The notes under the pieces: model-generated | What the model was told of the DNA's origin: nothing | The model's input: the letters and a program-made list of their open reading frames with translations, nothing else | Database searches by the model: none | NCBI GenBank assembly: GCA_040757115.1 | Contig: JBFLYA010000122.1 | Span: forward strand, 1-11,416 | Direction of reading: 5' to 3' | Length of the DNA: 11,416 nt | Source of the DNA: a bacterium | GTDB taxonomy: Bacteria; UBA9089; CG2-30-40-21; SBAY01 | Made by a program: the position numbers and the translations under genes | Part shown: one piece after another, positions 1 through 9,400 of the stretch | How the letters are laid out: every line of letters begins with the position of its first letter | Numbering within the stretch: position 1 is the first letter of the stretch

Positions 1-1
1 T

Positions 2-484
2 GGGACAGTAGGGAGTAAAGTAACTGTTTTTGGTAATGATTTTGCTGGCACAGAAGGGATAGTGATTAGTTTTGGGATAACTCCGAGTATTATTACGAGT
101 ACGACTAATGCCTCTGGAACATTTACAATAGTCTTTACGGTAAATACACAAGCAGGATGTGGGAGTGTAACGATAAAAGTTAAGGGATTAAAATCTAATC
201 TTGAGGTAATGGATAAATTTATGATTTCAGGGAACATTAGTTTGATTACGCCTAATTGTGGAACAGTAGGGAGTATGGTGACTGTCTCTGGCAATGGATT
301 TGGGGCATTGGAGTCAATAACTATTGGATTTGGTATCAATCCTGCGATTACAGTTGTTTCTACCAATGATTATGGGACATTTTCCACAGTCTTTACCGTA
401 GATAAACAGGCGGGATGTGGCACGGTAACGGTTAGTGCCAAAGGCAGTCATTGTGAGGCATTTAGTAAGTTTGTGATTTTGCCA
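2..484 (+). other. Two diverged IPT/TIG-like modules leading into the array
   Basis: Bases 2-232 encode most of one IPT-like module (77 aa visible, first residues outside the window). Bases 233-484 encode a second of exactly 84 aa. Both keep the family pattern GTVGxxVTVxGxxF followed by an I-I-x-FG strand and FTVxxQAGCG. The first module has the Cys of AGCG but lacks the later SHCEA Cys. The second is a hybrid: its first half is diverged (with an extra Cys in PNCGTVG), while from about base 389 it is nearly identical to the amplified units. Unit 0 (233-484) also ends in AFSKF, a variant shared only with unit 2. These are old copies from which the array probably grew. Confidence 0.85.
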
Positions 485-3400
485 AGGATAATTGAGGTTA
501 ATCCGTCATCAGGCACAGTTGGGACTTCGGTAACCGTAAGTGGCGATGGATTTGGGGCAAATGAGGAGATAGTCATAGATTTTGGTGTCAATCCAAGTAT
601 AACCACAACGCAAACAGATGGGCAGGGTGGATTTATTGTTGTCTTTACCGTAGATAAGCAGGCAGGATGTGGCACAGTAACGGTTAGTGCCAAAGGCAGT
701 CATTGTGAGGCATATAGTCCGTTTGTGATTTTGCCAAGGATAATTGAGGTTAATCCGTCATCAGGCACAGTTGGGAGTTCGGTCACTGTGAGTGGCGATG
801 GATTTGGTGCAAATGAGAAAATAGTCATAGATTTTGGTGTCAATCCAAGTATAGCCACAACCCAGACAGATGGCCAGGGTGGATTTAGTGTCATATTTAC
901 CGTAGATAAGCAGGCGGGATGTGGCACAGTAACGGTTAGTGCCAAAGGCAGTCATTGTGAGGCATTTAGTAAGTTTGTGATTTTGCCGAGGATAATTGAG
1001 GTTAATCCGTCATCAGGCACAGTTGGGACTTCGGTAACTGTGAGTGGCGATGGATTTGGTGCAAATGAGAAAATAGTCATAGATTTTGGTGTCAATCCAA
1101 GTATAGCCACAACCCAGACAGATGGCCAGGGTGGATTTAGTGTCATATTTACCGTAGATAAGCAGGCGGGATGTGGCACGGTAACGGTTAGTGCCAGAGG
1201 CAGTCATTGTGAGGCATATAGTCCGTTTGTGATTTTGCCAAGGATAATTGAGGTTAATCCGTCATCAGGCACAGTGGGGACTTCGGTAACCGTGAGTGGC
1301 GATGGATTTGGGGCAAATGAAGTAATAATCATAGATTTTGGTGTCAATCCGAATATAGCCACAACCCAGACAGATGGCCAGGGTGGATTTATTGTTGTCT
1401 TTACCGTAGATAAACAGGCTGGATGCGGCACGGTAACGGTTAGTGCCAGAGGCAGTCATTGTGAGGCATATAGTCCGTTTGTGATTTTGCCAAGGATAAT
1501 TGCGGTTAATCCGTCATCAGGCACAGTGGGAACTTCGGTAACTGTGAATGGCGATGGATTTGGGGCAAATGAAGTAATAATCATAGATTTTGGTGTCAAT
1601 CCAAGTATAGCCACAACGCAGACAGATGGCCAGGGTGGATTTATCGTTGTCTTTACCGTAGATAAACAGGCAGGATGTGGCACAGTAACGGTTAGTGCCA
1701 AAGGCAGTCATTGTGAGGCATTTAGTCCGTTTGTGATTTTGCCAAGGATAATTGAGGTTAATCCGTCATCAGGCACAGTGGGAACTTCGGTCACTGTGAA
1801 TGGCGATGGATTCGGGGCAAATGAAGTAATAATCATAGATTTTGGTATCAATCCAAGTATAGCCACAACCCAGACAGATGGTGATGGTGGATTTATTGTT
1901 GTCTTTACCGTAGATAAGCAGGCAGGATGTGGCACAGTAACGGTTAGTGCCAAAGGCAGTCATTGTGAGGCATATAGTCCGTTTGTGATTTTGCCAAGGA
2001 TAATTGAGGTTAATCCGTCATCAGGCACAGTTGGGAGTTCAGTAACCGTGAGTGGCGACGGATTTGGGGCAAATGAAGTAATAATCATAGATTTTGGTGT
2101 CAATCCGAGTATAGCCACAACGCAGACAGATGGCGATGGTGGATTTAGTATTGTCTTTACCGTAGATAAGCAGGCGGGATGTGGCACGGTAACGGTTAGT
2201 GCCAAAGGCAGTCATTGTGAGGCATATAGTCCGTTTGTGATTTTGCCGAGGATAATTGCGGTTAATCCGTCATCAGGCACAGTTGGAACTTCGGTCACCG
2301 TGAGTGGCGATGGATTTGGGGCAAATGAAGTAATAATCATAGATTTTGGTATCAATCCAAGTATAGCCACAACCCAGACAGATGGCAAGGGTGGATTTAT
2401 TGTTGTCTTTACGGTAGATAAGCAGGCGGGATGTGGCACAGTAACGGTTAGTGCCAGAGGCAGTCATTGTGAGGCATTTAGTCCGTTTGTGATTTTGCCG
2501 AGGATAATTGCGGTTAATCCGTTATCAGGCACAGTGGGGAGTTCGGTAACTGTGAGTGGCGATGGATTTGGGGCAAATGAAGAGATAGTCATAGATTTAG
2601 GTGTCAATCCGAATATAGCCACAACCCAGACAGATGGCAAGGGTGGATTTATTGTTGTCTTTACGGTAGATAAGCAGGCGGGATGTGGCACAGTGACGGT
2701 TAGTGCCAGAGGCAGTCATTGTGAGGCATATAGTCCGTTTGTGATTTTGCCGAGGATAATTGAGGTTAATCCGTCATCAGGCACAGTGGGGAGTTCGGTA
2801 ACTGTGAATGGCGATGGATTTGGGGCAAATGAAGTAATAATCATAGATTTTGGTGTCAATCCAAGTATAGCCACAACGCAGACAGATGGCAAGGGTGGAT
2901 TTATTGTTGTCTTTACGGTAGATAAGCAGGCGGGATGTGGCACGGTAACGGTTAGTGCCAGAGGCAGTCATTGTGAGGCATATAGTCCGTTTGTGATTTT
3001 GCCAAGGATAATTGAGGTTAATCCGTCATCAGGCACAGTGGGGAGTTCGGTAACGGTGAATGGCGATGGATTTGGGGCAAATGAGGAGATAGTCATAGAT
3101 TTAGGTGTCAATCCGAATATAGCCACAACGCAGACAGATGGCAAGGGTGGATTTATTGTTGTCTTTACCGTAGATAAGCAGGCGGGATGTGGCACGGTGA
3201 CGGTTAGTGCCAGAGGCAGTCATTGTGAGGCATTTAGTCCGTTTGTGATTTTGCCAGGGATAATTGGGGTTAATCCGTCATCAGGCACAGTGGGAACTTC
3301 GGTAACGGTGAATGGCGATGGATTTGGGGCAAATGAAGTAATAATCATAGATTTTGGTGTCAATCCAAGTATAGCCATAACGCAGACAGATGGCCAGGGT

Positions 3401-6400
3401 GGATTTATTGTTGTCTTTACCGTAGATAAGCAGGCAGGATGTGGCACAGTAACGGTTAGTGCCAGAGGCAGTCATTGTGAGGCATATAGTCCGTTTGTGA
3501 TTTTGCCAAGGATAATTGGGGTTAATCCGTCATCAGGCACAGTGGGAACTTCGGTAACTGTGAATGGCGATGGATTTGGGGCAAATGAAGTAATAATCAT
3601 AGATTTTGGTGTCAATCCAAGTATAGCCACAACGCAGACAGATGGCCAGGGTGGATTTAGTATTGTCTTTACCGTAGATAAGCAGGCGGGATGTGGCACA
3701 GTAACGGTTAGTGCCAGAGGCAGTCATTGTGAGGCATTTAGTCCGTTTGTGATTTTGCCAAGGATAATTGAGGTTAATCCGTCATCAGGCACAGTTGGGA
3801 GTTCAGTAACCGTGAGTGGCGATGGATTTGGGGCAAATGAAGTAATAACCATAGATTTTGGTGTCAATCCAAGTATAGCCACAACGCAGACAGATGGCCA
3901 GGGTGGATTTATTGTTGTCTTTACCGTAGATAAGCAGGCAGGATGTGGCACAGTAACGGTTAGTGCCAGAGGCAGTCATTGTGAGGCATATAGTCCGTTT
4001 GTGATTTTGCCGAGGATAATTGAGGTTAATCCGTCATCAGGCACAGTGGGGAGTTCGGTAACCGTGAGTGGCGATGGATTTGGGGCAAATGAAGTAATAA
4101 TCATAGATTTTGGTGTCAATCCAAGTATAGCCACAACCCAGACAGATGGCCAGGGTGGATTTAGTGTTGTCTTTACGGTAGATAAGCAGGCGGGATGCGG
4201 CACAGTAACGGTTAGTGCCAGAGGCAGTCATTGTGAGGCATATAGTCCGTTTGTGATTTTGCCGAGGATAATTGAGGTTAATCCGTCATCAGGCACGATA
4301 GGAACCGTGATAACAGTAAGCGGTAATGGTTTTGGAAGTTTTGATTCGATAATAATTGGTTTTGGGAGAAATCCAACTATTACAACAACGATAAGTGATA
4401 ATTGGGGAGTATTCTCTACTTCCTTTACTATTGATACTCAACCCAGTGGGACTACGACTGTTAAGGCTAAAGGGACACATTGTGAGGCAGAAAGTAGTTT
4501 TCTGCTTATTGCCTCAGACCTATGGCTAAAGAAATCAAATCCTGCCGGTATTTTACGAAGTGGAACATTGACCTACACTATTTCCTACGGTAATAAAGGC
4601 AATTTAGCAATCGGTAGTGTTACTATAACAGATTTGATTGGTACCTCACTTGGAACTTTATCACATACTTATCTCTGGTCTAATTTTGGTACCCCAACTA
4701 TTGTTGATGGTTACTATTTTAGTTGGGATATTGGTACATTGACACCGGGAACAACAGGTATTTTGATATTCAAGATTATACCTGCAAGACAACTTCCTGC
4801 CAGTTCAACTATATACAATACTGTCTGGATTACTACTACTCCAGAAGATTTTGATACAACTAATAATATTGCTACCTGTACTACTCATATCCTACTCATT
4901 GATTTAGTAATCAGTAAATATGGTCCTGCAAAAGTAATTAGTGGCAAAGAGATGATTTATCAGATTAATTATGATAATTGTGGTAATAAAGCAGTTGGAG
5001 ATGTGGTTATTTGTGACACCTTACCAGGAAGTGTAACCTTTGTAAGTAGTTCTGTGACACCAGGTACTTTTACTAATGGAGTCTTAACCTGGGAGATAGG
5101 AACAGTTACACCATGGAGTCATGGCAGTTTTACCATAACTGTAAAGGTAGATGATTTAGATGGTTCAATGACCTTGACCAATGTAGTGAAGATTATCTCT
5201 ACCTCTACTGTGGATAATAATCCTGATAATAATCAGGCTACCTGGACAACCCATGTGACAAAACCTATACTGGATTTATGGATTGAAAAGAAAGGACCAC
5301 AAGAAATCGTCTCAGGAGACCTTATCACTTATCAGATTAGTTATGATAACTCAGGTAATACCCCTGCGGGTAATGTAATTATTAAAGATGTACTTCCTAA
5401 ATTTACAAATTATGCAACTAATACTGTTTTAGGCACTCCTACAATTACTTATGGAACACTTACTATTCTCGAATGGAATATAGGTACAGTTTCCCCTGCA
5501 AGTTATGGATACTTTGAATTAACAGTAAAGACAGTAAAAGAAAGTGAAGAGGTGACTAATATAACTAATGTAATTGAGATTAGTACTTCAACCATCGAGA
5601 GTAATTTTGCTAATAATCGTGCTACATGGACTACAAAACTTATATCAAAAGAGATTGATTTAGAAATCTACAAGCAATCTGCAAAAGATGAAATACCTGC
5701 GGGTGAGGAGATGATGTATTATATTAAATATCGTAATTTGAGCAATATCACTGTTACAGGTGTAATGATTACTGATGTACTTCCTGGTAGTGTAACCTTT
5801 GTTTCAAGCACACCAGTTCCGAGTGGCACTTCAGCACAAGGCTTAATATGGAATATTGGGACGATTAGTGCAGGGTATGAAGGATATATTGATTTGAAGG
5901 TAAGGATAGGAGCGGATATACCTGCTTCTAAGACATTAACTAATGTTGCTACGATTACCTGTGACTATAAAGATGGTGATATTACCAACAATCTGGCTAC
6001 TGCGACTACTCATGTTATAACTCCAATAGCTAATATGGTAGTTAGAAAATATGGAATAATAGAAGTGGCTGCAGGAGAGGAGATGGAATATCAAATATTA
6101 TATTATAACCAGGGTAATGCAACTGCAAAAGATGTATCTATGCGTGATATTCTGCCGACAGGAGTAACTTATGCTACTGATACAAGCGGTATTAAGGCTA
6201 CTGTTACTGGTACAGAGGTTAGTTGGAACATAGGCTCAGTACCACCAGGTACTGGTAGTCAATTTACTATGATTGTTTTAGTTGGTACTTCTACATTAGG
6301 TACTTTGACCAATGTAGTTGAAATTTATCAGAAAGGGACATTGAACAGTCGTGCTACATGGACTACACAGAGCTACTTAGCAGAAGTTGATTTGAGTATA

Positions 6401-9400
6401 TATAAATGTTCACCAGAGGAGGTTAAACCGGGTGAAGAATTGAGTTATTGGATAAATTATGCTAATAATGGAAATGTAGAGGCGGGAAGTGTTACTATTA
6501 ATGATATATTGTCTGAAGATGTAGAATTTGTAAACAGTAGTCTGGGTACTCCTACTACTATCAATAATAACAAATTAACATGGAATATAAATACAATTCC
6601 ACCAGGTTCACATAGCTCTTTTATACTCAAGGTAAAGGTAAAAGATGATGTTCCTGGGTCTACTACTTTGATTAATGTAGTTGAAATTGCATTTGTAGGT
6701 ACTGATACTGATTATACTAATAATCGTGCAACTGTAACTACACATGTAGTTGTCCCAGCAATTGATTTGATGATTCGTAAATTTGTACCTTCTTCTGCAG
6801 CTCCTGCTCAGATATTAACTTATGATATTTCATACCGCAATATAGGCAATGCACAGGCTACTAATGTAATTATTACAGATATTTTACCTGAAGGTGTACA
6901 ATATGCAACGGATACGAGTGGTCTACCAGTAGATATTCAACCAGGAGTAATCACATGGCAGGTAGGGATTTTACCTAAATCATATTTATGGAAATCATTT
7001 AAGATGAGTGTTTTGGTAGGAGATTTACCAGCTTCTACTACACTAACTAATGTCATCAAGATTGATGGCTGGGGTGATGAAATTAATCCTGTAAATAATC
7101 AGGCAACGGTGACCACTCATATTACCAGACCTGTCACTGACTTAAAGATTCATAAGAAAGGTAATAAACAGGTTATTGCAGGAGATGAGATAATTTATGA
7201 TATTGGGTATAGAAATATTGGCAATATCCCGGCCCTGGATGTAAAGATTATTGATACCTTGCCTGCAGGGGTAAGTTATGCCACAGATACAAGTGGATTT
7301 CCATTGATTATTACAGGAAATAGGCTTACCTGGTTGGTGGGAACATTAGCGAGTAGTGGTGGTGGCAGATTCAGATTAATTGCTGATGTCCACCCGGAAA
7401 TACAAGGTTCATCTTCGCTGACTAATTTAATTGAAATTACCTCTATTACCAATGAGGAAAACCTGAGTGATAATCAGAGCACATGGACAACTCATGTTGT
7501 TCCTCCAATAATTGATTTAAGGGTATATAAATGGGGTCCAAAGAAGGTCACCAGCGGTAAAAAAATTAAGTATAGAATTAATTATGGTAATAATGGAAAT
7601 GTTGAGGTAAGGAATGTCCATCTTATTGATACCCTACCTGAAGGAGTAGATTTTGTTGCGGATGATAGCGGGTTACCATACACGATTATTGGCAGAGAAG
7701 TTAAGTGGGAAATAACAAGTTTGCCAAAACATACACACCGGACATTTATATTAATTGGGCGAGTAAGTGGTGTCGCGGCTTCTTCGACTTTATCTAATAA
7801 AATTGAGATTACTCTATTACCACAAGATATTAGACCAGAGAATAATTCTTTTATCGTTAGAACACATGTTGTTGACCCACGGGCAGACCTGATTATTCGT
7901 AAACAGGGCACTGGAGCAAGACCTGGACATGAAAAGACTTATTATATTACCTACTGGAATGATGGAACAGCTCGTGCCGATAATCTCAGAATTGTTGATT
8001 ATTTACCTCGTGAAGTAATCTATGTTTCCAGCTCTCCTGAAGCCAGTTATGATTCTATAAATCACACGGTCTCGTGGAATATCCCTGCATTAGAACCTGA
8101 TGAGCTGGGTAATTGCCAGATAAAGGTTAATGTCCTGACAAATCTTGAGCCGGGAACTCAATTACGCAATGAAGTGGTAATTACAACAACGACACCTGAA
8201 AGTAATTATAAGAATAATAAAGATATCGATACTGAACCAATAGTGAGTGCGGTTGACCCGAATGATAAATTAGTCAGCCCACAGTGGTATGTTGGTGGTG
8301 GTGGTGAATTAAATTATAAGATTAGATTTGAGAATGTGCCCGTAGAATATGGAACACATGCTATAGATATTACCATTACCGATAATCTTGATACAATATT
8401 TGACCGCTCAACATTACAATGGGGTGAAATAAGTGTTGGAGAAGGGACATATACCGTAGAAAATTACAATCGTGGCTCACTTACTTATAGTTATGACCAG
8501 ACAACCGGTTTAATAAGATGGGAATTTAAAGGGATAAACCTTATGCCCAATACTACACCGCCTGTTGGAGAAGGATATGTTAGTTTCAAGGTCAAAGCGA
8601 CTAATACCCTTTCTTCCGGCACAGAAGTTAGAAATAAAGCCAGTATTATCTTTGATTTTGCTGACCCAATAGAAACACCAACCTCAACAACAGTAGTTGA
8701 CCTTAATGTGCCGAGTTCAAAAGTTAATACCTTATCGCCATATCAGACTTCAACAACATTCCTGGTAAGCTGGATTGGACAGGATACAGTGGGCACAATA
8801 AGTTACTACACGATTTATGTCTCTGAAAACAATGGGTCGTATACCTGCTGGTTAAATGGCACAAGGGCAGTTTCTGCGGACTTTAAAGGTGTGTATGGCA
8901 ATAGCTATGCGTTTTATAGTCTTGCCGAGGATACTGTCTGGCAAGTGGAATCACCACCTGCTCAACCAGATGCCCGAACAATTATCTCACCATTATCTTA
9001 CTTTAGATTTGCAACATTATCTGTTACCTCAATCTATAGTGGTGGAACGGTAGCGGTGACGCTTACCGCTTGTGAGGCTGATGGTACACCAATTGATACC
9101 TTCAACGGCACAGTAATATTACAAGATAAGGTTGGTTACCTGCAAGAGATAATATTTAACGGCACAAGCACGAGAAATGTGGTTGTTACCATACCGCAAT
9201 CGCCAAATGCTGGAACAGATACGATATTTGCTTACTTTGAGAATCAAATAAGAGGAACAAGCTCATCATTCTTAGTCCTCATAAATAAAGATACCGGTGG
9301 AACTGTAACGCTTACCACCGCTATTGGCACAAGGAGGGTTGAACTGGGAACATTTACCGAAGATTTTTACATTACCATTAATCCCAGCCCGGCGGGCGTA

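Noticed and set aside
62-64. GTG as the start codon of the giant gene
   Set aside because: The 20 codons before it are in frame and encode a conserved part of an IPT-like module, so the gene runs in from outside the window.
485-4264. CRISPR or non-coding satellite interpretation of the tandem array
   Set aside because: Units are 252 bp with no spacers, and differences between units keep one protein frame and domain pattern intact.
448-4480. Regular series of 63-81 aa minus-strand frames, one or two per repeat unit
   Set aside because: They are shadows of the coding array: the 252-bp unit is a multiple of three and happens to be open in other frames. They have no ribosome sites, and the + frame shows clear domain conservation.
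7582-7911. 109-aa minus-strand frame
   Set aside because: It lies fully inside DUF11 modules 9 and 10 and shows no recognisable protein features.
8856-9053. 65-aa plus-strand frame in another phase
   Set aside because: It overlaps the FN3-like module of the giant gene and has no ribosome site or family signal.
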